Assembly: GCF_037975245.1 (NCBI RefSeq)
Contig: NC_092572.1
Coordinates: 16,808,269 to 16,872,268 of the forward strand
Length of the DNA stretch: 64,000 nucleotides
Source: Apostichopus japonicus
Lineage: Eukaryota > Echinodermata > Holothuroidea > Aspidochirotida > Stichopodidae
Direction of reading: 5' to 3'
Below, one piece after another: positions 21,519-33,889 of the stretch; positions within the stretch are counted from its first letter, which is position 1, and every line of letters begins with the position of its first letter. Under the pieces are notes generated by a model. The model did no database searches. It saw only the letters and a list, made by a program, of their open reading frames with translations, and was not told where the DNA came from. The position numbers and the translations under genes were made by a program.

Positions 21519-24045
21519 ATCAATTAGACCACAGAGCTAGGCCTAATTGCTTGAGAATTTCATTTTACAAAGTACCGTTGCTTGAATAAGAAGCCTAGGA
21601 TAGGCTAGTTCGTCCTCATCTCTATCTAGCCTTCGCTTTGGTAGGCTAGCCTAGGTTTCCCATTTTCATTTGGTGGTAGGCCTAGCCTGGGGCCATTTGT
21701 TCCCTCCCCTAACAACGTTATTTTCCTCCCACTTAAAAGTTGAGTAACTTACCTCCCCTACATCATAGGGGAGTCAAGTACGTTTTCACTGGAAACTAAC
21801 ATTTCCAGGGGAGTTAACTAAGGTTTTTCATGGGAGGCATATTGGCTAGGCTATGTGGAAAGAATAGATGCTGTAAGTGGAATAACTGTAAGAAAAGATT
21901 TAAAGGGAGAAAGGTAAAGTTTAAGGGTGAAAAATAACATGGTTAAGGAAACTAACATACTATTTTCAAGGGAGGAGACTGTTGTTCTGTAGGCTCTGAC
22001 TGCATATTCTTGTAGAGTAAAGCTAAAGAAAGTTGTGATAGTATGAAAATAGAAAATGTGACCAGGTATCTTCCTTGTGTAACTGTTCAGTGATTGGAAG
22101 ATAAAAAATGTTTGTGAATAGGCCGGATTGTTTGCATAGGATTGTATGCGAACATGGGGTAATTTACATGCGTGGAATTCATAGTGGTAATGGGTTGTTT
22201 GCTTGTATGGCATTCATTGTGGGAATGAAATAACATAGACAATTGAGCCTATACAGTAGGTATGCCCTCCTTGGTTCCTCTCCTTGTTTTCCTATTTACC
22301 AGTTTCTTCAATTACTACAAGTACAAGTGTCTCTTTGAAATATGTTCCTTTCTTTCACCAAACTCTCCTAAATCACAAGACACATTTACTACGTACAGTT
22401 GCTTCACTATACCTAAATTAATTCTTTCCACAGCCAAGCCGTCTTTCTTTCCTCCCCTGAAAACGTTGGTTTCAACCCCTGAAAATAATTTCAGGGAGGA
22501 AACTACTGTTTTTATTCTTGAAAGTTGGAGAAGAAACCAACGGCCTTGCCTGTCATGATGGAAAAAAAAAAGGAAAGAAAGAGAGCTTTCATCCTAAACT
22601 AATTTGTCCGGCTGCGAGTTAGTTTCTTTAGGATGTGTTACTGTTAAGTGCTAGATGGCATAGCCTAGGCTATGGTAGGCTACTCTGGTAGGAATTTAAA
22701 GACATTTAGGCCTAGGCTAATTAAGTTAGGCCTAGCCTAACTGTACTAGGCTAGCCTTAAACAGAAAGTAATTAGGCCCAACCAGCTAGGTCTAGTATTT
22801 TGTCGGAAGATATAAAGTGACTTACTTTACTTACGTTAATTGTCTAGTGAATATCATATTAGGCCTAGATTAGCATTCCAACTAGTATAGACGCCAGTGC
22901 CTACGTGAGCTAGCCTATCGTTAGGCCTAAGCGATACTATTATATGATAGGCTAGCGTAATTTCTCACGCTCGCTGACACAAACAAGGTGAAGTACTAAC
23001 TTGCTCCACAAAACTAATACACAACCTTCGAGCTGGCGAATATATCTGCCATTCACATTCTTTGGCAGTTACCCCCAATACAGAATAGGCTAGAAATTAC
23101 AATTACGTATGAATTGTTAGCCAACGGCTGCCAAGAAGCGAACTGCACTGCTCGTGTAACCTTTCGTGAGCTTTATATACAGATCATAATTCGCGCTCCG
23201 TTGCTTAACCTTTGACCATGACCGTGTGCGTCTATGGCAAGCCATGTGGGACAAACACCGCATAATATATCAACGTATTAATTGAAAAAAAATAATAAAC
23301 TAGCAATGACATGCTAGATGCATATCCATTTGAAATCATTACATTTACAACGAAGCAATTCAAATGGTCTCATGACATAGGCCTAAGGTCATTAAACATG
23401 TTGGTCAAGATAATTTATTGAGTTCGCTGCGAATCTCGTCAGAAAAGTTGTTTTAATGACCAATATATCATTACCCGAATGGATTGGTCTGGCATTAGGC
23501 CTAGGCGGGACAGTAGGCCTACTGTCATGATCAACCCGGGGGGGGGGGGGGCGAGGGTGTAGGTCTGGCGTATCCATGGGACAGACATTCTAAAGATAAT
23601 AATTTACACTTTTTGAGGGGGACTCTTTGGGCGAATCTTGACATAAAAATGTCAGCCTAAAATTGTTTAGCTAGCTGCATGAACATTTTCAGATACAACA
23701 AATTTTGGCAAAAACTGCTTGAATTTTGTGATAAAATGTCACATTTGAGATTTTTTAGATAAATTGTCTGAATTTTTAACCCATTCTCCAATATAAATGA
23801 AGGTGTTAAATGAAATTCACTGTTTCTGTGATCCATGTAGAGGTTTTGTTCTTAAAGTACATTCTAACCTTTTTGTGCAGAGTTCTAGAGCATCTGTTCC
23901 TTATGCATGTCTTGAAGTAGAGGTTGGGTAAAGTAGAGGTTTGCTAAATTTTAATAGAATCAATAGTTATATCTACTTCAGTTGCTGTAACTGTATCTTA
24001 GGTGCCCCCCCCCCCCTCCCTCTGCCAGGTTTCATCTAGGATGAA
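21519..24045. other. Non-coding; AGGCCTAG-rich low-complexity DNA
   Basis: 21690-21840 and 22440-22520 contain repeated CTCCCCT/AGGGGAG words that can pair. 22640-22960 is rich in TAGGCCTAG/TAGGCTAGCC words. A 13-G run lies near 23538. On the minus strand TATATAAAG at about 23170-23180 lies 5' of GC-richer sequence and could be a TATA box, but no first exon was established. Confidence 0.4.
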
Positions 24046-24047
24046 CC

Positions 24048-24130
24048 ACTGGTGCTGTGATCGAGTGGATAAAGGCAATGGTATTTGAAGCAATGAGGTT
24101 TGGCAATCAGGAGGTTCTATGTAAGGTGGG
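24048..24130 (+). repeat. tRNA-Ser-like SINE fragment
   Basis: GTGATCGAGTGGATAAAGGC resembles the serine tRNA A-box region and is followed by AATGG..TTTGAAG and a long-variable-arm-like segment. The B box is decayed (AGGTTCTATG). Confidence 0.4.
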
Positions 24131-27100
24131 TTTATCATCCAAGAGCAGTCTACAGTTTTCCCATCTGAAATGAGTTTCTAAATTTTATATAAAATGTTGA
24201 ATTGGAAGCCACCCGTAGTGTAAGTTGTGATCCATACGCCTGTGCGGGCTTCTCCCACATTTGTGTTTGGTTAAGCTTTGTAAAAATAACTGCTCATTAT
24301 TATTATTACAATGGCCGTGTAACCCCATTCTTATCTTTGGAGTGGGGGGAGGGGGTATCTGCACTTGTTGGATGTGTAGTGCAATTGGACGCCAAGATTA
24401 AGAAACAGAAAACCACATTTACATAATGTTACAGCTCTGATATAAATCTTAGCTTTATAAGAAATACTCAAAGGACAGCCATTTATTTTACCACTCCGTG
24501 GAAGCTGGAATCCTTTTTATTTATCAACAGCATACATACACACCATAAGTGAATGATAATTAAACAGTAACATAAAAGATAAAAGTACTAAAACTGAAAA
24601 CATGATAAGAAAATGACATCCCTTGATGAAAGTACAGTGAACTGGAGCCTCTGGAGAGAGATGTATACTAATACAAGCCTTTTAATTAGGTTGTGATATT
24701 GTGTGTTCAATCACATCTATAATAATCAACAATGTGGGTAATCATTAATAAGTACTCATTTGAGTGTGAAAATACTGCCTACAGGTTGTCAAATAATTCA
24801 TTGTTAACAGTTAGATCATATAGCAAACAGAACAAGTAGCTACAAAGGAACGTACTTCCTTCATAAAATATCGCCCCAAGTGTCTTGCAGCATATATTAT
24901 GTAACTTAATTATACTCAACTATCAGAGTGAACAACAGAGTAAACAACTCTACAGTAAAGGCCACCATTTGAATACTGTACTATCTTCTAAATGAATGGA
25001 AACAGTTAAAAAGATAGTTCATACTGTTCCAGTCTTTGATACACTGGGTATGAAACCGGTGGGGATTATAAAGGTAGGTTTTACACGCTTCACCATGATG
25101 TAAGAAATATAAGGGTAATAAAAGGAATATCATACCATCAAAGAATATATAACATTACCTCAAAGGTCACTGTACATCTTGTCCTTTGATGTTAAAGTCT
25201 CACTATGCATTCCATCTGGACGGTCTGAATAATAATGTTTTGGAGGTTTCCATTCTCGCTCGTTCTCTGAGATTCGGCCAAAATATTTGGCAAACAATGC
25301 ACCTACTAGATTGTCTGCTTATTAACTACACAATGGTACCAAAATACGTTAGGGAACAGTTTGTTCATGTTTATAATGGAAGGCATAATGGGGCTTTATA
25401 CCTAAATATCACATGAAAGTAAGTACAAACAATGAAGGATATTCATCAGAACACAACTACGAGGCAAGTTATAAAACCAACCAATTTACTCAGTTTTGAA
25501 ATGTAAGTAAAAACAGAGGAGCTGTGTGCTATTCATGACCAACATTTTTGTTTGTGTTTACGTCATATGAAAATCTCAAAATACCCATATCCCAATGGAT
25601 TTAAAGAAAAAATTGAAACCATAGAAAATAAGTTGACAGTCGGGTCAAGTAGCTACTGGATAGTTCCCTAAAAACACTTTAATGAGTTTTACTTCAGCAC
25701 CATCGAAATGGGTGCAATTAGTCCGTAAATATATGATGCTTGGCATGGCAAAACATGGATGGGACAGATATTGAGACTTTCATATTTAGAAAGGACAGAA
25801 ACAAACAAACAAGCAGAGACTTAAAGTTGAATCCAGATGTCCTTTTATCACTGAATGGAGAATCGGTTGAGAGAGCATTTCAGAGACGAAGCCTGAATTG
25901 AAAGCTAAAAGATCAATCAAGTTTGTGAAGTAGCATTTAACGTACTACACTTTTCATTCAATTCTAATTACCACCAGGTGAAGGCAATATAATGCAATAT
26001 TTCTGTACGAAACCCTTGGTGTATTTCTCCCCCTCCAACCTACGCCCAAAGAGGTGCAACTTCACATGGCTAATTAGCCTGATCACCTCTGTCCCTTCTG
26101 CTATATGAAAAGTAAAGTAAGACATCTTAATCCTCTCTTACATTTGATCTTTCTGTGGTTTTAAGAATTTTGCATATTTTAAATATTCAGGGTGGCATTT
26201 AACCCCCCCCCACTTCCCCACACCCATCACCCTTCACCACCAAGAAAAATGAAAATGGATGAAGTAAACAGGGTAAGAGAGAACTTCAGTTGCTACTGAT
26301 GTTTGTTCTAATAATGTCCTAATAGATAATACGGAAACCTCAAGTCTGCAATATAAATCCACCGTGACAAAATGATGATATTTCGGTTGCTTTTATTCCC
26401 AAAATGCGCTATTGTTCTTGTTTTGTTATTAAATTTATTCCCTATTCCTGTTGGCCTGGTTACATACCGTCACGAGAATCCGACAGTGGCGCATCCTGGT
26501 CGACCGAGTGGGGAAGAATACCAAAACTTGCAACATCAACGACAACGACAGAGTAAATACAGACTTGTGACACGTTGTGACAAGTTGTGACAACGTCACA
26601 GCAAAATCACATCATTGTAGCAAATGCCCAAAAAGATGGCTGAATTAAGAAAGAAAACAGTTTCTCCTTTCTCCCCTCTTTTTGGTCGAGGCAACATCCC
26701 AGTTTGGAGAGAAAGTCAAGCAATTTTGGGGGATCTAGTTTAAGGAGATTGAAGAAAGACAGGGTTTAAAGGTGACATGCACTACTGTAATTTGACTAAA
26801 AGTGGAGCTATATTCTATGCAGGCAATTTAGATTAAAGGAGCACTTTTTTCCCCATTTTTTGTTGTTTTAAACTGTTTGTTAGCCAAACACTAAAGCTAG
26901 AAACAGTAAAAACATGGTAAAGACTAACGCTAACAGCTAGTATGGACATAGTCGGAGGTTAAAACTTCCTCTTTGTGTAATTTCTATCATTTGAACACCA
27001 ATTATGTTCGTATTTGATATGGAATACATGGTTTGGGTTTTTATTGAGATTTTTCAAGCTGAATGCTACTTTAACTGAACAATAAACATAGAGTCTGGCA

Positions 27101-28759
27101 GGATCAGAACCGATGTTTTCAGAAAATCTGGCAAATCTAAAATAATATTCTTTGAGAATCTCCTAGATATTAATTCTCTAAACTATAGTTTCATTATGAA
27201 ATTATCTTCTTGTATTTTTTTTCTTTCTGATGTTCAGCAAAGATACACACATTACCATAAAAACATTTTTTCATGCAAAAAAAGGGTGAAAGTGAAGCTT
27301 ACGAAAACAATATCACTTCAAAAATAATTTCAAAACAAAACATTCAATTGAAAAGTAAACAAAAGCTGCAGGCAAGTCTTTCAAACATGTGAGTCTAGTC
27401 AAAACAATCCGAAAACAACTGCAATTTGGGGGTGGGGATAGGTGGGGGGTAGAGGTTGGGTAGAACAGCACTGATCAAACCGAGTTCACCAACAAAAGTA
27501 AAGCAAAGCATTGATTTATGACTCACATAAAAGGTGACATGATTTCTACACTTAAAACCAATCACTGTGTGTAATCATTAATGAAGAATATCAAAACAAG
27601 CCATAACTGAAAGATATTTGTTTCCGAGTAAGCTGGCTTTAGTAAGTTGAGATTGATCAATTAATTCGATCTTATCAATGGAAGTTTGTTCAACCTATTG
27701 ATTTTAACATGAAGTGCAACTCCAGTGGCATGTCCAAGTACTAGCTTCAGTGTCAATTTACCCACACATTTTACTGGGTGGAGTGGGGTGGGGGGAGGAG
27801 GGAGGAGTGGCTAATATCTCAACTTTTCCCTGTAGCTCATGTACTTTCTTGTGGTACATTCACTGATATTACTTACATAGAACCTAACGGAAGGAATGTC
27901 GAGACCATCCGTCATTTTCACCACACTTTAATAAGTACACATGAATCGTATCCTAACGACTGTCACACCAGGCACATTGATAAAACAAAATTGCCCCCCC
28001 CCCTCCCTTTTATTTTCTCTCTTTCTATTACTTAGTGCTTGTTTTGGATTAATGATGAAGATTTTTACAATTTTTCTAAGCAAGGATACTTAAGTTTTTG
28101 GCAGCCCATTGGTAGGTGCGGTCAAGATAATGCTTAATCAAATAACATAAAAATAATTGTTGGGATTGGGGGATAGGCCAGCCAAGCTATTACCTAACTA
28201 CAGACAGAAAAAAAAAGACTTTCTATTCTTAAGTAAACTGGTACCTTGATCAAACTTTACCATATTATTAGATCTTGATCAATGTTTACAATATTACTAG
28301 AGGGTCATCGGGCTGATACAGGTGGTTTACTCTCGAACCAGTGTAAAAGCTTAAATGAAACAGGACACTGTTGTGCTGGAATGAGACGCGTTAGAACACA
28401 ACAGGTAGCGAGGGCGCTTTATTCTGTCCTTGTCTACAGTAGCATACCCGTACAACTGCTGTGTAACCCTACACCAACTTATTACGGTCTTGTCCATGAA
28501 ACAAAAAGCCTTATCAGCTGACATACTACCGAACTTAGTGGGTATACTTTATACTAGTATGCAAATCATAAACAATCTATAAACAGAAATAGGTGGGTGG
28601 CTCTGCTCTTCATAATCTAAAACAAGAGATATCCTTTAAGAATGAGGACTTAATAGATAAATGCAGAGGGGGTGGGGAGAAGAATGGAAGGTAGAGGGGG
28701 CCAGAGACTAGGAAAATTCCAACGCACCTGTGTTCTGCAAGCATCTCCATAAGTTATAC
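24131..28759. other. Long non-coding stretch, possibly a 3' UTR
   Basis: No recognisable gene or transposon in about 4.6 kb. On the minus strand AATAAA signals occur at about 24486 and 24514. It may include the 3' UTR of the minus-strand gene ending at 29520, but this is inference. A plus-strand ORF at 26372-26590 starts with a signal-peptide-like hydrophobic segment. Confidence 0.3.
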
Positions 28760-28820
28760 CTGCCAGAACTTCAGAGTTGGGTCCAGGGTGCGTCTTATCC
28801 CCAAAACGCTCTTGCCTAAT
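28760..28820 (-). CDS. Possible 61-nt exon, unknown gene
   Basis: Between acceptor TTTGAATTTCAG and donor GTATAA the minus strand reads IRQERFGDKTHPGPNSEVLA. Splice signals and composition look coding, but I recognise no family and could not join it to neighbours. Confidence 0.3.
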
Positions 28821-29519
28821 CTGAAATTCAAAGAGTAGACAACATCCTCGTTGGTAACATTATAACACTTCTATTCATAGTCTCTCTGCCATTAAGGATG
28901 AGGCATTAAAAATTCATGCCTTTTGCCACCGCGGTCCTGGCACCAGCTGCAAGGAGCATGTGGCATGAGTGCTAAATGCCTTGTTCTGTTGGATGCAGGT
29001 GTGATCTCATCAATTTTTCATTTCTGGGTAATATGGTTACGGAAATTTCACCGACAGACACTCTTTGGGACATCTATCAAAGATGTCAGAATGACAGAAC
29101 ACATAACATAGCACTAAGAAGACACATAACATAACACTAAGAGGACATTGAATCTACCATAAAAATACAAAAGTAGTAAACAGCACAACTTAAAAAACTT
29201 TCTTGGGTGAACCCTCCCTACATGTGGAAATGGCTCCCTAAATGGGGAGTCCACTCCCTACAAGGGGAGAACCCTACCTACGTGGGGAGTCCGCTTCAAC
29301 GAATCCAGGGCAACACCCACTGATACACTTTTACATTATCTTTTTTTTTTACCACTTTTTCTATAACATACCAGATACATCATTCACTCCTCGGAAGACC
29401 GAATTAGGGGAAAGGCAAAAAAATGGGAAAGAAGTGAGAGGAAGGAGAAAGTGGTGACAAATAACAAAAATAAAACAATCAATTAGAAATAACAGTGTAT
29501 AACATCATCAACATACAGT
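28821..29519. repeat. Mostly non-coding; short palindromic tandem repeats at 29211-29292
   Basis: Four near-tandem copies of a 16-base fold-back (CTCCCTACAAGGGGAG and variants) lie at 29211-29292. Elsewhere nothing is supported. Confidence 0.5.
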
Positions 29520-29627
29520 TTAAACCTTCTTCTTGTACTCCTTATGATCTTGTCCCTGACTTGCAAACTGTTGTGGATCGGTGATAGCGACTGCATCACC
29601 ACTCTTGGGGTCCTTGTTACCTACCCA
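29520..29627 (-). CDS. Terminal exon of an unidentified gene
   Basis: Acceptor GGTTACTTTTTTCACAG before 29627; the frame reads WVGNKDPKSGDAVAITD then PQQFASQGQDHKEYKKKV and ends with TAA at 29520-29522. Composition and the strong acceptor suggest a real coding exon with a lysine-rich C-terminus. It lies downstream, on the same strand, of the exons at 30797-31088 and 31885-32054 and may be their 3' end, but the phase of the intervening junction was not resolved. Product not recognised. Confidence 0.45.
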   Translation of the reverse strand, partial: WVGNKDPKSGDAVAITDPQQFASQGQDHKEYKKKV

Positions 29628-29639
29628 CTGTGAAAAAAG

Positions 29640-30796
29640 TAACCAGAGAGAAGAGTTGTGGATGACGCATAATCACTGGGTTTCCATTTGGCCTGTTTCC
29701 TACAAGATTTCTAACCGCAGGAGCGTAGCCAGGGGGCAAAGGGGGAGACCGCCCCCCCCTTGATTTTTTTTTTGTATTTTTTTTATGATATCAAAGTTTT
29801 ATAGTAGCTGTTATAAGAGGTTTTAATATTTGTTCACCAATAAATTAACTGTGTCTGAATTTTCGAAAATTCCCTGACCAACATTCTTCATCATACTTCC
29901 CTCTACTCGTGCAATTTTGACCGGTCTGTTAGGGGTTGAAGGTTTTTTTTCTATATTGGTTGTCCATACATGATATTTTGTGCAACATTATGGGCATGTT
30001 TGAAGTGAATTTGTTTATTCAAATTCTGAACAAATAATGGGCTTTAAAACCTCAAAAAGTGGGGCTGACGGGTATTGTGGGCCGTTATGTAGTATTACCT
30101 ACAAAAGCAATGATCCACAGGAGATGCAATGAGGTCCAACATGATGTGTGACTGGTGTCAATCTTAAAATAGGTAATGGATGAAAAAAAAAACTATTTGG
30201 AAAAAACTTGGTTCTCAGGCAAAAGTGTTCATATGGTTGGTCATTTTCAAGCCTGAGAAGTGCCATTTTCGGTGATCTGGGGGCTACCAAAACCAGAAAT
30301 TTTCTTGTACGCTGCGTGCCAACCGATGGTGGCGCTCCGCTTAGATAGTAATATACAAAATATAACAAAGCGCGAGAACAATTCGGGGGATGAAAGTTGC
30401 TACGCGCCTGCACCCAAGCAAATGTACCCCATCAATATTTGAAACAAATCACCGCCCCGAATCACATTGTCCAGAATGGTGACAATCCCGCTTCCCCCTC
30501 GACACCAAAAACCCTTCTAACCCTGTTCTCCCTCTGAAAAGATCAAACATTTGCTAAATAAATAGCAAACAAACAAAGGATGACTAACTTCTGATAATTC
30601 CATCTGTAGGACATTTTAGATTTAGATTTTTTTGTTTCTGGAAAGTGCTAAAATCAAAACATTTTCATCACCTTGGCAAGTGCCTCTTCGATGTCTTGAA
30701 TTGTCAAAGTCCCCAAATTGCCCAAAATTAAGGATTGTGTCGGGTGATTCTGTCAAACGGATGATGTGCCTACCACCAATTACATGTCACTACTAC
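29640..30796. repeat. Dispersed repeat with GC-rich ends; no gene
   Basis: 29722-29760 (CAGGAGCGTAGCCAGG then a G-rich/C-rich fold-back) resembles hAT-type transposon ends. 30260-30345 matches 6270-6350. ORFs across it are not recognisable. Confidence 0.4.
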
Positions 30797-31088
30797 TCAG
30801 GTGTATCTTTGTCTTGTAGCCCTCGTCTTCCCCTTTCTCTCCCCAGTTGGCGTACTTTTGAGCTACCTCCACCTTGGAGTATGTGTTTGGCGTGTTCAGC
30901 CATTTCGTCTTCTCCTCTGCCTGCCTCCTGTTCAACATCTTGATCTGTGACTCCTATCTGCTCTTCTCAAATTCGTTGTCGTAGATGTAGATGAAGTTGG
31001 TGGAGGCTGCTGGGTAGGCGACGTCGCTCTTGGGCTTCAGTTCGTGTCTCACAAACGGCTGGCCGTACACGTTGCCTGTTATGTAACC
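30797..31088 (-). CDS. Exon of an unidentified gene with an in-frame TAG
   Basis: Acceptor TTTGTTACAG before 31088. The minus-strand frame reads GYITGNVYGQPFVRHELK, PKSDVAYPAASTNFIYIYD, NEFEKSR, a TAG at about 30953, then ESQIKMLNRRQAEEKTKWLN, TPNTYSKVEVAQKYANWGEK and GEDEGYKTKIHLSSSDM before TAA. Codon use and the high GC of the third positions look strongly coding on both sides of the TAG in the same frame. It joins the upstream exon (31885-32054) in phase 0. The TAG may be a mutation, an assembly error or genuine. Family unknown to me. Confidence 0.55.
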
Positions 31089-31884
31089 CTGTAACAAATT
31101 AAAAAGTTCCTGTGATCAAATTTTTGTGCTGGTTGCAGATCTAAGTCACTCTTACATCTAACATCAGCAGCACAACATTCCTCCATCTTTGTCTTCTTTG
31201 CTGTTTTACTTATGAAATGATTACATATCAAGTCTTCCACAAGTATCTCTTTGAAAATCTCACACATTCGCTGTCTTTGGTGCATTCAGGACAAACTAAT
31301 TGGAACATTCCGTTTCTATGCCATTTCCATGAAATACTGCACAATTTTGGATGCAGGTGATCTTGAAAATATTTTCAAAATGGGTGGGGTGTGCGACAGA
31401 TCACTTGTAGGGAGCTTCATGAAGTTCCCCAAACCGATAAAGTTTGGATTATGTTCAATAGCGTATGAAACCATTCTGATTATTAAGTCAAGAGCTTGCC
31501 AATACTATATATATTGAATCTAAGAGAGTATCAAGCTGTAACAATTAGAGTTTCAAGTAAGACACAAATCAAATCAAATGGTGTATCCAACCATCCTGAT
31601 ACGTCACAGCTGTTTACTTTGACTGAACGAAGCTACCTGCTTATCCACACTGACTTCCTACAACTCACTTCTCACTGAATTATCTCACTTAATAAAGCGT
31701 ATTAGCTTGGTACACATATGATCAAAAACCTCATACGTTAACTAGCGACGCAATCGGTTGGCAATTAGCATAGTAAATGCTTGCTATGTCTGCCCAGATC
31801 TTTAAATGCAAATAAGGCTAGTTGGTCTGCTGCACAGACGTTGCAGGCCAAGTGAGTTGGAATTTTTGCATTTTGAAATCTTAC

Positions 31885-32054
31885 CATATTGTCCAAATGT
31901 CTCACCATGGCTTCGTACTCCAGTTCAACGACCTTCAGTTTGTGTCCTGTCTCACTGACCCCACCTGCGTTCTTGGCAGTCCCTTCGCCGACCTTGTCTC
32001 TGACTTCATCCGGTAGGTGGATGACATTATCCAGGCCCGGCCTACGGCATGTAT
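31885..32054 (-). CDS. Exon of the same unidentified gene
   Basis: A 170-nt exon between acceptor ATTATTCGTGACAG and donor GTAAGA. It reads TCRRPGLDNVIHLPDEVRDK, VGEGTAKNAGGVSETGHKLK, VVELEYEAMVRHLDNM and ends on a codon boundary, which matches the phase-0 start of the exon at 31088. High third-position GC compared with the AT-rich surroundings supports coding. The upstream exon (ending in phase 2) was not found. Product not recognised. Confidence 0.5.
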
Positions 32055-33306
32055 CTGTCACGAATAATTAGCATACGGTAAAGCGTTTGAATGCAGTTTG
32101 TTGTTACATTATCGAACACAAGTCTAACGAGCGACTCTTTTAATCTCTCTTATTCCTCCTTCGTCGTTTCTCGTCGCTGAATTTGCTCTGCTGGTCCTAA
32201 CACTACTAAGGAGATTCTTATATTCTAGATTAGATTCTTATATTTGTCATCTTGTATATGCCATCCGAGGAATGAAACTCAACAATTTCATATAAGAGGA
32301 CGACAACATCGTACATGATTTGCCGAAGAAACCATCTGTTTGGCGTTCATGCTTCAAAAATACAAGACCCACTAAAGAGTCGTTTTTAGCTTAAATCCGG
32401 TTTGAACTTTCGTCCTTTTGATGAAACCTTTGAATCCTTCTCAATTGAAGCATTTTGTCTTCCATCTCTCTGTCAAGGGACAAAAGAGCTAAATACTGCC
32501 ATTACAGAACAAACACAGAAATGCACTTCTCCTTCAACAGGCAAATATTTGAGCAACTGTCTGTCTGGGCAATAATACTTCACTTGTTCCTATCCAACAA
32601 AAAAAAAATTGTCTGTCAACAAAACTGGACCAAACTTGGCTATTTGATAAGTTGCTCTTTAATGAACAAAAAGATGTCAACTTCTCTATGGTGGATATAA
32701 CCAATGCCTGGATTCTGCAAGGCACCTTGATAGCAAATAGGCAAAAGCATTATGTACAATATGTATGAGGTACAATAGAAGCATTGTAACACTATCAGGA
32801 AAATGGAAGTTTGTGTTTATAAGCCTCTTCTCCGAACGATTTGATACAGAATCCTGTGGACGCCTGCGGGCGCAAGCTGAGCTCATCAAACTTACAAAGA
32901 CCCTCAGGAGCATCCCAGCTTTCCTTTCATGATGTTAGTGTCATCACATTAGTATTTATAATACCCTTTCTGGCCAAGGTGAAGTGCACTGGCGCGACAG
33001 TATTTGAATATACCGCGGAGGATTGAGAACTGAAGCCTTTCCAAAATCTCATCGATCATATTCATAGACTTACTGTTTTAGTATTCTGTGCTTAATACTC
33101 CCTTTTGAATAGATATTTATTCCTCTTGAATGTTATTCAACTTTTATTAGCAGATTGCATTTGAGTTAGCAGAAATAAATGTTTCAGTTTTTGAGTCGGA
33201 CTAAATTTATTCCAGTCCTTGCAGCCCGACTGAACTTTATTAACATTAGGCTGAAACTTGGAAGAAAATAAATTTATCCCACAGCGATAGGCCTAAATAT
33301 CCAATA
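32055..33306. other. No gene seen
   Basis: AT-rich, no recognisable coding sequence or transposon. It lies between the minus-strand exons and the plus-strand gene start, so it could hold divergent promoters; none is identifiable. Confidence 0.35.
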
Positions 33307-33526
33307 ATGGATGTTCAGAACTTGCTGCAGTTATCCAAGAATATGGAAAATATTGTTGACCCATCGAAGAAGACCAAGCCTCAAAAATGTGTTATTTATT
33401 GGATGAAAGATCAACAAGTTAGTACAGAGTCGGTGATGGACAAAGCAAATGCAACTGGAAATGCAGTCTGCTTAATAAAGTGGAGAGGAAAGGGGCCGTA
33501 TTCTAGAAAAATCATCAAAATAAGTG
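33307..33526 (+). CDS. First exon of an unidentified plus-strand gene
   Basis: ATG at 33307 opens a frame MDVQNLLQLSKNMENIVDPS, KKTKPQKCVIYWMKDQQVST, ESVMDKANATGNAVCLIKWR, GKGPYSRKIIKIS, ending in phase 1 at donor G/GTATGT (33526/33527). It joins the exon at 33627 in frame across a 100-bp intron. The CVIYW and CLIKWRGKGPYS blocks look like a compact folded domain, but I do not recognise it. Confidence 0.5.
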
Positions 33527-33626
33527 GTATGTTGACCTTTTTTCTGTTTCATTTCTATGTGTAATCATTTGAAACTTTCTGACAGTGGCACAATAACCAA
33601 GTTCAACTTCTAATTTTTATGTTCAG

Positions 33627-33758
33627 AGTACATTCACAGTATGTGTGGCAGAAACCAGTGGACAGAGCCACAGCCACAAGAGATGAACAAACGGTTTGCA
33701 TACAAGTGCACGAATGCTCCAAGATACATGAAATTGAAGAAGCTGTATTTTATTTTAG
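33627..33758 (+). CDS. Second exon of the unidentified plus-strand gene
   Basis: Acceptor TTTTTATGTTCAG before 33627; the frame, continuing from exon 1, reads EYIHSMCGRNQWTEPQPQEM, NKRFAYKCTNAPRYMKLKKL, YFIL and ends in phase 1 at a GTTTGT donor after 33758. Two consistent junction phases support a real gene. Later exons were not found before the LINE at 34.8 kb. Confidence 0.5.
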
Positions 33759-33889
33759 GTTTGTTTGTAATTTTATAGTTGTTGAATAACAGAATTCTGG
33801 TTCTTCTCATTATTTGTTTGGAGAATTTTAATCAATAACTAGGACAACAAGCTGGCCAAATTCCTAATTCTCCTTACTTGGAACTGATT

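Noticed and set aside
23160-23190. TATA-box promoter of SRP68 on the minus strand
   Set aside because: TATATAAAG is present, but no first exon or SRP68 N-terminal sequence was found downstream, so the link is unsupported.
31822-32071. Plus-strand 60-64-aa ORFs
   Set aside because: Opposite-strand shadows of the exon at 31885-32054, which has splice signals on both sides.
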